Of a DNA stretch of 63,180 nt, positions 1-8,286 are shown one piece after another (positions within the stretch are counted from its first letter, which is position 1; each line of letters starts with the position of its first letter). The notes below the pieces were generated by a model, which made no database searches, was not told the DNA's origin, and was given only the letters and a program-made list of their open reading frames with translations. The position numbers were made by a program, and so were the translations under genes. Origin of the DNA: VGWB01 sp964480945 (GTDB taxonomy: Bacteria > Bacteroidota > Ignavibacteria > UBA10030); contig CAYZRX010000011.1 in the NCBI GenBank assembly GCA_964480945.1, positions 1-63,180 of the forward strand, written 5' to 3'.

Positions 1-451
<451 letters not shown>

Positions 452-551
452 TTATTTTTATTGATCACAGAATCGGATCATCCGGTGCATCAATAAAGTT
501 CTGGCGGGAAGTTGCACCGAAGGTTGTGTATCTTCTCAATTGAGTTTCAAG

Positions 552-669
<118 letters not shown>

Positions 670-678
670 TATTAGTAG

Positions 679-719
679 AATCCCGTTCCGAACGAGTTCG
701 GAACGGGATTTCTTTTTTC
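679..719 (+). terminator. Rho-independent terminator of the rRNA operon
   Basis: A perfect 15-bp inverted repeat (679-693 and 696-710, GC-rich centre, two-base gap) is followed by a T-rich tract at 709-719. It begins ten bases after the 5S 3' end, as expected for the end of an rRNA operon. Confidence 0.93.
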
Positions 720-747
720 TCCCCCTGCTAGCGCTCAACGATTCGTG

Positions 748-776
748 TTGACATTCCTTCGTCGATTTCGTAGGTT
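748..776 (+). promoter_or_regulatory. Candidate sigma-70 promoter for the alpha/beta hydrolase
   Basis: TTGACA at 748-753 and TAGGTT at 771-776 with a 17-bp spacer, upstream of the ATG at 861. The -35 is perfect and the -10 is weak. Found by eye only. Confidence 0.5.
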
Positions 777-860
777 TCTTGCTCCCGATTGCCACAGCGA
801 TCTTCAACGCTCCCAAACCTTCTCTCCATTCGGCATTCACAAACTAAAAGGATCCCTGCT

Positions 861-1901
861 ATGAAGGCCTGTGCAAGAATTCTCTCCTTCTTCGTTCTGG
901 CAGCAATGGTCGGCGCGTGCTTTCGCCAAGAGCAGCCTTCTCCCCTCAAAAAGTATTTCAAATCTGACGAGGTCGGCGTCCAGACCGGCGGCGTAAACAT
1001 TATTCCCATTGAGACCCCAAAGGGGACATTCCACGTCTGGACAAAACGGTTCGGGAACAATCCCAGGATCAAGCTCCTACTGCTCCACGGTGGGCCCGGT
1101 GCAACGCACGAGTACTTTGAATGCATGGAAAGCTTCCTGCCGCAGGAGGGAATCGAATTCATCTACTATGACCAACTCGGGTCCGCCTACTCCGATCAGC
1201 CGAAAGACAGGGACCTTTGGACGACGGAGCGGTTCGTCGAAGAGGTGGAGCAGGTACGACAAGCCCTTGGTCTCAACAAGGACAATTTCTATCTGCTCGG
1301 ACATTCCTGGGGCGGCATCTTGGCGATGGAGTACGCTCTGAAATACCAGCAGAATCTCAAGGGTTTGATCATCTCCAATATGATGGCGAGCGCACCCGAG
1401 TACGACGCCTATGCCGATAATGTCCTGGCGAAACAGATGGACCCGACTGTGCTGAAACAGATCCGTGCCTTCGAAGCGAAGAAAGACTATGACAATCCGA
1501 AGTACATGGAGCTCTTGACTCCAAATTACTACAAGCAGCACATTTGCCGGCTGAAGGAGTGGCCCGATCCGGTCAACCGCGCGTTCGATAAGATGAACAA
1601 GAATATCTACGTGCTGATGCAGGGTCCGAGCGAGTTCGGACTTTCAGGGAGATTGGAGAAGTGGGACCGTAAAGCGGACCTGAAGTACATCTCCGTCCCC
1701 ACACTCGTGGTGGGAGCAAAATACGACACGATGGATCCGGACCATATGAAATGGATGTCAACGCAGGTCCAGAACGGAAGCTACCTCTACTGTCCGAACG
1801 GGAGCCACATGGATATGTGGGATGACCAGCAGGTCTACATGGCGGGACTTATCAAGTTCCTGCAAGGAGTGGACGAAGGGAAGAAGACGGTCGAGTTCTG
1901 A
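861..1901 (+). CDS. Lipoprotein alpha/beta hydrolase, proline iminopeptidase-like (S33)
   Basis: A 346-residue hydrolase of the S33 (proline iminopeptidase) type, probably releasing N-terminal proline or hydrolysing a similar small substrate in the periplasm. The ATG at 861 is chosen over an upstream start at 789 because it gives a clean lipoprotein signal: hydrophobic stretch, then MVGAC with Cys20 as the lipidation site, and AAAAGGA upstream. The oxyanion motif HGGPG is at about 76-80, the nucleophile elbow GHSWGG has Ser149, and Asp near 289 and His316 (in NGSHMD) complete the likely triad. Length suits the family. Substrate is not evident from the sequence. It is monocistronic and convergent with the next gene. 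Confidence 0.85.
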   Translation: MKACARILSFFVLAAMVGACFRQEQPSPLKKYFKSDEVGVQTGGVNIIPIETPKGTFHVWTKRFGNNPRIKLLLLHGGPGATHEYFECMESFLPQEGIEFIYYDQLGSAYSDQPKDRDLWTTERFVEEVEQVRQALGLNKDNFYLLGHSWGGILAMEYALKYQQNLKGLIISNMMASAPEYDAYADNVLAKQMDPTVLKQIRAFEAKKDYDNPKYMELLTPNYYKQHICRLKEWPDPVNRAFDKMNKNIYVLMQGPSEFGLSGRLEKWDRKADLKYISVPTLVVGAKYDTMDPDHMKWMSTQVQNGSYLYCPNGSHMDMWDDQQVYMAGLIKFLQGVDEGKKTVEF

Positions 1902-1909
1902 CATTTGTA

Positions 1910-1981
1910 GAGTCCCGAAATCTCCCCTCGCTGAATCAGTTTAGATTTCGAGAGTCTCCAAGGAAGATTTCGGGAATCTCC
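1910..1981. repeat. Imperfect palindrome, GAGTCCCGAAATCTC type, copy A
   Basis: GAGTCCCGAAATCTC (1910-1924) faces AGATTTCGAGAGTC (1943-1956). A further copy of the right arm, AGATTTCGGGAATCTCC, follows at 1965-1981. It lies between two convergent genes and could act as a bidirectional terminator, but there is no T run. The same 15-mer recurs at 2813 on the other side of the DUF4097-like gene. Confidence 0.75.
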
Positions 1982-1990
1982 CGGGTAGGC

Positions 1991-2776
1991 CTAGAATCCG
2001 AGCAGCTGGACGATCCCGTTTACGGAGGAGATCCTAATCGTTCCTTTCCCCGTTCCCACAACGCCGGCCACGCTTGTGCGGGAGTTCGTGCTGAACACGA
2101 CCGGCAGGTTCGTCACAGATACGCTGCCGTTTGTCGCCGTTGCTGAAACCGTTGCCGATGTTGTCCGCGGGACCAGAAGGGTGGCGTTGCCGTTGACGAG
2201 GTCAAACGCGCAGAACCCGTTTTCCGGGAGGAATACTTTGCCGCTGACGGTTCCGTTGGTTACGGAGACGCTCGTACTTCCGATAATGTCGTTGGCACTT
2301 ACCGAGCCGTTCACGATGGATGCGCTCACCGAATTGTGGATGTTCAGGATTCCGATGCTGCCGTTCACGTCACCCACAGTGACTTCCCAAGAGCTTGGAG
2401 CCAGGATTTCGTAGTCGACTTGATAGGTTCTGCCCCCGCTGGAATTGGGCTGGGAGGTCTTGATGGCCAACGTTGAAGAAGATTCCTGAATGTCGCCAAT
2501 ATGTCGTTTGGCTTCATCAAGGGTCCGGTCCTTCACGATCTTGGATCCCGAGATAAGGACCTCGGTCAGTGTGTCGATGCCAAATACCGTGATCGCACCG
2601 TTCACATTGCTGACGAACAACCCGGTTCGCCCCGAAATTTCCCGCGTGGAATTGAAACTCTCGCGATACTCGAAATCCGGTTCGCCATTGACACCATTGA
2701 TATCGCATCCTGCCAAGAGCAGTGCTAGATATACGGCCAACCAGAGCGGGACCGTAAGATGAACGTGGGTGGACAT
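1991..2776 (-). CDS. DUF4097-like repeat lipoprotein
   Basis: 261 residues. The start at 2776 is preferred because GGGAGG lies just upstream and the protein then opens with a lipoprotein signal ending LLAGC (Cys24). The body is a run of short units carrying NGxI or NGxV steps (NGAITVFG, NGSIGILN, NGSVSAND, NGTVSGKV, NGNATLLV, NGSVSVTN, NGIVQLLG), which suggests a right-handed beta-helix or toast-rack fold as in DUF4097 putative adhesins. No catalytic motif is seen. The probable location is the outer or inner membrane surface through the lipid anchor. Function is unknown. Palindromic repeats flank the gene on both sides. Confidence 0.75.
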   Translation of the reverse strand: MSTHVHLTVPLWLAVYLALLLAGCDINGVNGEPDFEYRESFNSTREISGRTGLFVSNVNGAITVFGIDTLTEVLISGSKIVKDRTLDEAKRHIGDIQESSSTLAIKTSQPNSSGGRTYQVDYEILAPSSWEVTVGDVNGSIGILNIHNSVSASIVNGSVSANDIIGSTSVSVTNGTVSGKVFLPENGFCAFDLVNGNATLLVPRTTSATVSATATNGSVSVTNLPVVFSTNSRTSVAGVVGTGKGTIRISSVNGIVQLLGF

Positions 2777-2812
2777 AGAACCTCCCTGCGCGCGACGTAC
2801 AGCTTGTGAGAT

Positions 2813-2857
2813 GAGTCCCGAAATCTCGCCCGCTATCCATTCCAGATTTCGGGAGTC
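2813..2857. repeat. Palindrome, GAGTCCCGAAATCTC type, copy B
   Basis: GAGTCCCGAAATCTC (2813-2827) and AGATTTCGGGAGTC (2844-2857) form a 14-bp near-perfect stem around a 16-base loop. The arms match those of the copy at 1910-1956. It lies in the 106-base gap between the hydrolase gene at 2883 and the DUF4097-like gene. Confidence 0.75.
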
Positions 2858-2882
2858 TTTCGAGACGGTAACCACCGGTCAT

Positions 2883-4274
2883 CTACTTCTTTGCTGCGAA
2901 GAGCGTCCAGGGATTCCCCTTCATGTCGTGCAAGAACTTCTCTTGCCACTTGAACTCCGGATGCTTCTCGAAAAATGGGGCGGCTAGGAAATCCTCTCCA
3001 CATGGATGACCCATCCTTGCCCACATCCTCATCTCCTTCGCAAGCGCCGAGGTCGTCACTTTGCCTTGCACTGCGCCGGTGGGGTAGAAGGGGGGTGCGC
3101 TCCATTCCGGCGCTCCGCGCGGATCTTTGTCGACGTGGCCGCACAGGACGCCGCCGTCCATCGCTACGCGGTTCTTGATCGGATCGAAATGATCTCCCTC
3201 CATCTCCATCGCGAGCTGCGCGTTGATCTTCCCTTTGTTCTCCAGAGAGAGCTGCGCCCAGCGGCACATCCTGCTATTCGCTGAGTTTGTCATGTCATTC
3301 GGGTCAAACGTCGTTTCCTCTGCGGTCAGCTTGGGGTCGCAAGGGAAATTCGAGCCGATGTACATTCCGTCAAACGTCCTCCAGACGCGGTGGTTCTTTA
3401 GCCCAAGCTCGAGTCGGGCAACTTCATTCGTCTTGATGTCGCCGACGAGCCAGTCATTGGCGTATGCTCCGTTGTTGTCCGTCGTCATGATCCTGATGTA
3501 ATCGTCGATGGAGCTGGCGTACTGCGCTGCCTTGCGCGCCCGCATGAACTCCGGCGTTCCGTTTTCGTCGAATCCTTTGAATTGGGTGATCGTCGTCTCG
3601 GTATACAGGATCCCCGCGCTGTTGATTGCAAAGTCGTCACCGCTGTGGATGAGGCCCGGCATGCAGTCCATGAGGATTCGATACCCTTCGGTGGGGACGA
3701 TATCCGCAATGACATTCCAGCGCTCGCCGACGATGTAGTCACTCCAGTTGTTGTGCGCGATCACGATCTTTCCATCCTGCGTATAGCTTCCGGTCGCGAT
3801 GAACGCGCTGCATTTCCCCGGCGCCCGATTGTTCATGGAGCCCTCTTTCATCTTGTTCGCAAGCCAGGGGACGTAGTAGGAAGCGAGTTCGATGTTCGCG
3901 TTCAACACGGTGATGTCGATGTTATCATACTTGTACCCGCGCGCGGCTAGGCCCTCGGCGATGCCCTGGATCTCTTCCTGGTACTCCTTCTCGAGCTTCG
4001 GCCAGAAAATTCGTTCCGCCGCTTCACGGAAGAATTTCCAGTCCTTCTGAGTCGATCCCTTCTCGAAGTAGTAAGCGAACATCTTCAAACAGTCATCGAT
4101 CTCGGGCGCGAGGAGATAACCGTGCTGGAAGCCGATCTGGTTCGGGGTCCCTTCGAGATGCACGAAAATCCAGCCGTTCTTCTCTTCACGGTAGGAGTTC
4201 TTCAGCCGAGGATCATCACTGTGGGCGGAAAGCCAGGGTGTCAGAAGGAGCAACGTAACGAGGAGCCTTTTCAT
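2883..4274 (-). CDS. Secreted C45 / phospholipase-B-like hydrolase
   Basis: 463 residues with a short N-terminal signal peptide (residues 1-19). Family features are an early GxxHG segment (FQHGYLL near 49-55), and Cys155 in APGKCSAFIATG, the position of the autoprocessing nucleophile of N-terminal nucleophile acyltransferases/hydrolases (C45 and phospholipase B-like families). Downstream come DGKIVIAHNNWSD and a DWLVGD segment typical of these proteins. It probably cleaves an amide or acyl ester outside the cytoplasm; whether it is a peptide amidase or a lipase cannot be told. A promoter (TTGATA-17-TATATT) reads into it from 4352. It is divergent from rlmN. Confidence 0.7.
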   Translation of the reverse strand: MKRLLVTLLLLTPWLSAHSDDPRLKNSYREEKNGWIFVHLEGTPNQIGFQHGYLLAPEIDDCLKMFAYYFEKGSTQKDWKFFREAAERIFWPKLEKEYQEEIQGIAEGLAARGYKYDNIDITVLNANIELASYYVPWLANKMKEGSMNNRAPGKCSAFIATGSYTQDGKIVIAHNNWSDYIVGERWNVIADIVPTEGYRILMDCMPGLIHSGDDFAINSAGILYTETTITQFKGFDENGTPEFMRARKAAQYASSIDDYIRIMTTDNNGAYANDWLVGDIKTNEVARLELGLKNHRVWRTFDGMYIGSNFPCDPKLTAEETTFDPNDMTNSANSRMCRWAQLSLENKGKINAQLAMEMEGDHFDPIKNRVAMDGGVLCGHVDKDPRGAPEWSAPPFYPTGAVQGKVTTSALAKEMRMWARMGHPCGEDFLAAPFFEKHPEFKWQEKFLHDMKGNPWTLFAAKK

Positions 4275-4323
4275 GCGTCACCTCATATGGCAGTGGGATG
4301 ATAAGGGAGGATCTTAACTCCTG

Positions 4324-4352
4324 AATATAGCTCTCGGCCTCTTGTTTATCAA
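4324..4352 (-). promoter_or_regulatory. Candidate sigma-70 promoter of the C45/PLB-like gene
   Basis: On the minus strand TTGATA (4347-4352), a 17-bp spacer and TATATT (4324-4329), about 50 bases before the ATG at 4274. Confidence 0.6.
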
Positions 4353-4398
4353 TCCCCCAAAAGGGGACCGGAAGAATTCGGTTCGATGAATCGAGTTC

Positions 4399-4427
4399 TT
4401 GCTCCCCACGACAACTTTGCGTACTTT
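4399..4427 (+). promoter_or_regulatory. Candidate promoter of rlmN, placing the start site at the ATG
   Basis: TTGCTC (4399-4404), 17 bp, TACTTT (4422-4427). The -10 ends nine bases before ATG 4437, so transcription would begin about two or three bases upstream of the start codon. No Shine-Dalgarno sequence precedes this ATG, which agrees with a leaderless message. Confidence 0.5.
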
Positions 4428-4436
4428 AGCTGCCCA

Positions 4437-5594
4437 ATGGCGAAGAAAAACCTCAAAGGGCTCAATCTCGAGGAGCTTAAGTCTTTTGTGGAATCGCTCG
4501 GCGAGAAGAAATACCGGGGGAGCCAGCTCTTTTCGTGGCTCTACGTCAAAGGGGCTCAATCCTTCGAGGAGATGACGGACGTTTCCAGGGATTTCCGGGC
4601 CGTTCTGGCGGCGTCGGCAAGGATCGACAACCTCCGTCTCGTTACCATGAGCGTCTCTCCGTCTGATGGAACGACGAAGTTCCTCTTCAGGCTCCACGAC
4701 GGCCTGATGATAGAGAGTGTTTTGATTCCTGCGGAGGAAGCGTCGCCGGCAGTGGAACGGCGGTTGACCCTTTGTGTATCAACGCAGGTCGGCTGTCCGC
4801 TGGACTGCAAATTCTGTGCGACCGGGACGATGGGATTCTCACGCAATCTGGCGGCCGGAGAGATTGTCGATCAGGTCATTCAGGCCCAGCTCCACGTTCG
4901 CCGCCGCATTACGAACCTTGTCTACATGGGTATGGGCGAGCCGATGCTGAACTACGAGAATGTCGTGAAATCGGTCCGGCTCATGACCGATGATCGCTCC
5001 CTCAACATCGGTGCACGCCGCATCACGATCTCGACGGCCGGTTATGCCGACAAGATCCGCCGGATGGCCGATGAGAATCAGAGGGTGAAACTGGCCCTCT
5101 CGCTTCATTCGCTCGATGATGCGAAGCGGCTGCAGTTAATGCCCATAACGAAAAAATTCCCTGTCGCGGAGCTCATCGAGGCGCTCGAGTACTATTACCA
5201 AGCAACGCGACGCCGCCCGACGCTTGAATACATTTTGTTCGACGGCTTCAATGATACGGAGGAGGATGTCAAGAAATTGGTGAAGCTGTCGAAGCGAATC
5301 CCATGCAAGGTCAACCTTATCCCGTTTCATTCGATTGGTTTCACGGGACCCTCGGGACTCGCGGCGGCGCTGCAGCCGACGCCGCCACCTCGCATGGAAG
5401 CCTTCGCCGATGCACTCCGGAAGGCAAATATCACCGTCATGATCCGCAGCAGTGCCGGACACGACATCGAAGCTGCCTGCGGCCAACTGGCTGTTCGAGA
5501 ACAATCGAAATCAGAGAAACACCGACCACGCACCGGTCACCCTTCACCGCGTCCGACGAAGCTGCCTTCAATGGTTCCTGCGAGTTCTCGGTAG
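4437..5594 (+). CDS. rlmN: 23S rRNA (adenine2503-C2)-methyltransferase / tRNA A37 methyltransferase
   Basis: A radical SAM enzyme of 385 residues that methylates C2 of A2503 in 23S rRNA, and in many bacteria also A37 of tRNAs. The cluster motif is Cys120-x3-Cys124-x2-Cys127 (GCPLDCKFCATG); MGMGEP follows as the SAM contact. The methyl-carrying cysteine is Cys348 in SSAGHDIEAACGQL. A basic tail of about 37 residues follows it, with no recognisable domain. The start at 4437 (MAKKNL) is preferred over 4386 because the upstream ATG would lie before the predicted -10. First gene of a plus-strand run with adk and a GDPD gene. Confidence 0.93.
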   Translation: MAKKNLKGLNLEELKSFVESLGEKKYRGSQLFSWLYVKGAQSFEEMTDVSRDFRAVLAASARIDNLRLVTMSVSPSDGTTKFLFRLHDGLMIESVLIPAEEASPAVERRLTLCVSTQVGCPLDCKFCATGTMGFSRNLAAGEIVDQVIQAQLHVRRRITNLVYMGMGEPMLNYENVVKSVRLMTDDRSLNIGARRITISTAGYADKIRRMADENQRVKLALSLHSLDDAKRLQLMPITKKFPVAELIEALEYYYQATRRRPTLEYILFDGFNDTEEDVKKLVKLSKRIPCKVNLIPFHSIGFTGPSGLAAALQPTPPPRMEAFADALRKANITVMIRSSAGHDIEAACGQLAVREQSKSEKHRPRTGHPSPRPTKLPSMVPASSR

Positions 5595-5636
5595 CTCGCG
5601 GTCTCGTTGCCTGCGAAAGGTGAAAAGAGCACAACT

Positions 5637-6317
5637 ATGCGCATCATTCTCTTCGGACCTCCGGGGTCCGGAAAAGGCACTCAAGCGAAGCTGTTGACAG
5701 GAGAGTTTCGCGTCCCACATATCTCGACAGGCGATCTGCTAAGGGAGGCCGTCGCCAGGAAGTCCCCCCTGGGCCTCAAGGCGAAAGAATACCTGGATGA
5801 CGGCCTGCTCGTGCCGGATGACATCATGATCGGGCTCATCCGCGAGGTGGTAACGTCAGGCAGTGCAAAGGAGGGATTCATCCTCGATGGATTCCCGCGC
5901 ACCATCGCCCAAGCAGAAGCGCTCGATCGGCTGTTCGAGGAGCTCGGTCTCCGGCTCGACGGCGTTATCAGCCTGCGGGTAGAGCACGATGAGGTCATCC
6001 GCCGGTTGACGGATCGGCGCGTTTGCCGCTCGTGCGGACGAATCTTCAGCTCCAGGCAGCTTCGCCGGGATGACCCAACGAAGTGTCCCGAATGTGACGG
6101 GGAGCTGTACCAGCGTTCGGATGATACTCCCGAAACTGCCCGCCGGCGGCTGGATGTCTACTTGCGAGATACCAAGCCTCTGAAGGACTTCTACCGACGT
6201 TCCGGTCGGTTCACGCAGATCGACGGGATGCGGGATATTTCGACGGTCCACGATGAGATCATGTCGATCCTGGGGAAGCGGAAGTTGAACGATCAGAGCC
6301 ATTCCGAGAAGCTCTGA
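5637..6317 (+). CDS. adk: Adenylate kinase
   Basis: 226 residues. It interconverts ATP plus AMP and two ADP in the cytoplasm. The P-loop GPPGSGKGT is at 7-15, the AMP-binding STGDLLR at 30-36, and DGFPRT at 84-89. The LID domain is the long, metal-binding type with four cysteines at 130, 133, 150 and 153, so it probably holds a structural zinc. The start at 5637 is fixed by the P-loop position; GAAAGGTGAAAAG just upstream can serve as ribosome binding site, while the ORF reads open to 5607. It lies 42 bases after rlmN and seven before the next gene, so the three are probably co-transcribed. Confidence 0.96.
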   Translation: MRIILFGPPGSGKGTQAKLLTGEFRVPHISTGDLLREAVARKSPLGLKAKEYLDDGLLVPDDIMIGLIREVVTSGSAKEGFILDGFPRTIAQAEALDRLFEELGLRLDGVISLRVEHDEVIRRLTDRRVCRSCGRIFSSRQLRRDDPTKCPECDGELYQRSDDTPETARRRLDVYLRDTKPLKDFYRRSGRFTQIDGMRDISTVHDEIMSILGKRKLNDQSHSEKL

Positions 6318-6323
6318 GCTCCG

Positions 6324-7109
6324 ATGGAGCCGTTTGCGCCCAAACCCTCTCCCGGCTGTTTGCCGTACATCATCGCCCACCGCGGTATTTGCGGGAAGGC
6401 TCCCGAGAATACGCTCGCAGCATTTGACCTCGCTTGCGCGACACCAGGCATCGACATGATTGAGCTGGATGTCCGGCTCTCAAGAGACGAGGAGGTGATC
6501 GTGCTGCATGATCGGACGCTGCAGCGCACCTCGACGGGGAACGGTGCGGCGAGGCAGTACACGGTTGAGGAAATCAAGCAGTTCGATGCAGGCTCGTGGT
6601 TCCATCCTTCCTTCGCCAGCGAACGGATCCCGACCCTTCGAGATGTCCTCCAATTCATCAACGGGCGACGGTGGCTCAATATCGAGCTCAAATCCGATTA
6701 CCTTCACAGGGAGAAACCGCTTCTCTTGGAGCGCAAGGTAACGGAACTTTCCAAATCCTCACTTATGGGTCGATCTGTGCTTTTTTCCTCGTTTGACCAC
6801 AGGATGGTGGCGAACATCAAGCGGATGAATCCCGAGGCGTTCACAGGAGTGATCTACAATGCCTACCGTGATTTTGGCCGTCTTCCTTCGAAGCTTGCGA
6901 GGCGTGCTGGTGCATCAGTCTTTGTCTGTGCCAAGCATGAGCTCACCGCAGGCATGATGCGTGATGCCCATCAACACAATCTCGCTGTGTACGTCTATAC
7001 TCTGAATTCGGCCGTCAACGCCAGGAAAATGACGGAGTTAGGCGCTGATGGGATTCTCTCCGATAACGCCGACGATATCGTCAGAAGCGTGAAGGACGAG
7101 AAGCGCTGA
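6324..7109 (+). CDS. Glycerophosphodiester phosphodiesterase (GDPD family)
   Basis: 261 residues, no signal peptide, hence cytoplasmic (UgpQ-like rather than periplasmic GlpQ). It should hydrolyse glycerophosphodiesters to glycerol-3-phosphate plus an alcohol. The active-site pattern is present: His19-Arg, Glu28-Asn29, Glu47-x-Asp49 and His62-Asp63. The rest fits a TIM barrel, with ELKSD near 113 and an NSAVNARKM segment near the end. It begins seven bases after adk and is presumably its operon partner, with no obvious functional link. Confidence 0.88.
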   Translation: MEPFAPKPSPGCLPYIIAHRGICGKAPENTLAAFDLACATPGIDMIELDVRLSRDEEVIVLHDRTLQRTSTGNGAARQYTVEEIKQFDAGSWFHPSFASERIPTLRDVLQFINGRRWLNIELKSDYLHREKPLLLERKVTELSKSSLMGRSVLFSSFDHRMVANIKRMNPEAFTGVIYNAYRDFGRLPSKLARRAGASVFVCAKHELTAGMMRDAHQHNLAVYVYTLNSAVNARKMTELGADGILSDNADDIVRSVKDEKR

Positions 7110-7118
7110 GTACACGAT

Positions 7119-7147
7119 TTGGTTCTCACGTTTGAATTTCTCATATT
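7119..7147 (+). promoter_or_regulatory. Candidate promoter of the DUF6588-like gene
   Basis: TTGGTT (7119-7124), 17 bp, CATATT (7142-7147), 46 bases before ATG 7193. The -10 lacks the first T, so this is weaker than the others. Confidence 0.4.
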
Positions 7148-7192
7148 AACACAAAAATAGCCTCTTCATCAAGTTGAAAGGATGATCCGACG

Positions 7193-8188
7193 ATGAAATT
7201 CCCCAGAGTCATCGCGACGGCCGTCGCGTTGATTGTATGTTGTTCACTCACCAGTTTAGCCCAGCAGGATGATCTCGGGAAACAGCTCTCGAAGGTAGCG
7301 GGAGAGAATGCCGTGAACTATTTGTCGCCGCTGCTCTCCGGCCTCGGGGCAGATCTGAACAGCGGCATCTACCACTCGGCTGACCTTCATGACGTTCTGG
7401 GATTTGATGTTGGCGTGAAGCTGAGTGCGGTGCTGGCGACTGATGCAGACAAGACATTCGATTTCGTTCTCCCTGACGAGATCGTCTACAGCGGCTTGAC
7501 CCTTAGGGCAGGCATCGACTACGATAAGGTAATCGCTGGATCCCCCACAGCGCTGGGTGAGACAGCTGGCAGGGAGGTGAAAATAAAGGCGGGGAGACCA
7601 TTCGCCGGTCAGACGATCTTCACAACGCCGCAAGGTTTCAACTTGAAGGGTGTGCCGCTCCTGGTTCCCCAGGCCGCCATCGGATTGCCCCTCGGCTTCG
7701 AGGTCATCGGGCGGTTCATTCCGACGATAACGGTGCCGCCGTCGAGCTTTGGAGATCCTGTGGGGAAGGTGAACTTTATCGGCTTTGGCCTTCGCCACGA
7801 CATCGATCAGTATATCCCGCTCTGTCCGGTAGATATCGCGATCCATTTTATGACTCAAAAGCTGACGCTCTCCGATAACAATGATAACAAGATTCTCTCC
7901 GGGAGCGGAACAGCCTATGGTGTGGAAGTGAGCAAGAGCTTCGCCCTCCTGACGCTTTACGGCGGTTTCCAACTGGAAAAGTCAAAGTGGGATATTGATG
8001 CGTACAATTACTCCGATCCTTCGACGAACACGACGATCCAGCTTCCAGGATTCTCTCTCGAGGGCAAGAACAAGTCGCGTTTTCACGCTGGCGTTCGGTT
8101 CCTTTTGCTCATCGTCAACATTCACGCGGATTATTCTTTCGCCACGCAGCCAGTGATCACGGCCGGCGTGGGAATCTCGTTCCGATGA
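7193..8188 (+). CDS. Outer-membrane-type protein resembling DUF6588
   Basis: 331 residues with a signal peptide (cleavage probably after SLAQ, near 24) and a sequence of alternating beta strands. It ends in FR, compatible with an outer-membrane barrel. The N-terminal part (NAVNYLSPLLSGLGADLNSG) and central glycine-rich strands recall DUF6588 proteins of Bacteroidota, an uncharacterised family; the assignment is from memory of the pattern and moderate. AAAGGATG lies upstream of the ATG. It ends before a clear terminator and is likely monocistronic. Confidence 0.65.
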   Translation: MKFPRVIATAVALIVCCSLTSLAQQDDLGKQLSKVAGENAVNYLSPLLSGLGADLNSGIYHSADLHDVLGFDVGVKLSAVLATDADKTFDFVLPDEIVYSGLTLRAGIDYDKVIAGSPTALGETAGREVKIKAGRPFAGQTIFTTPQGFNLKGVPLLVPQAAIGLPLGFEVIGRFIPTITVPPSSFGDPVGKVNFIGFGLRHDIDQYIPLCPVDIAIHFMTQKLTLSDNNDNKILSGSGTAYGVEVSKSFALLTLYGGFQLEKSKWDIDAYNYSDPSTNTTIQLPGFSLEGKNKSRFHAGVRFLLLIVNIHADYSFATQPVITAGVGISFR

Positions 8189-8233
8189 TTGAAAAGACGC
8201 GGTTGCGAGGCGCAAGTCCGTTTCTTCTATTCT

Positions 8234-8270
8234 TCCCGTCCTGACTTCCGGCCGGACGGGATTTTTTATT
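8234..8270 (+). terminator. Rho-independent terminator
   Basis: CCCGTCC (8235-8241) pairs with GGACGGG (8254-8260) and is followed by ATTTTTTATT. It ends the DUF6588-like transcript 46 bases after its stop codon. Confidence 0.85.
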
Positions 8271-8286
8271 ACAGGGCTTCCGTGTG

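Noticed and set aside
4386..4436. Longer N-terminus for rlmN
   Set aside because: The extra 17 residues lack family similarity and the ATG would lie upstream of the predicted -10.
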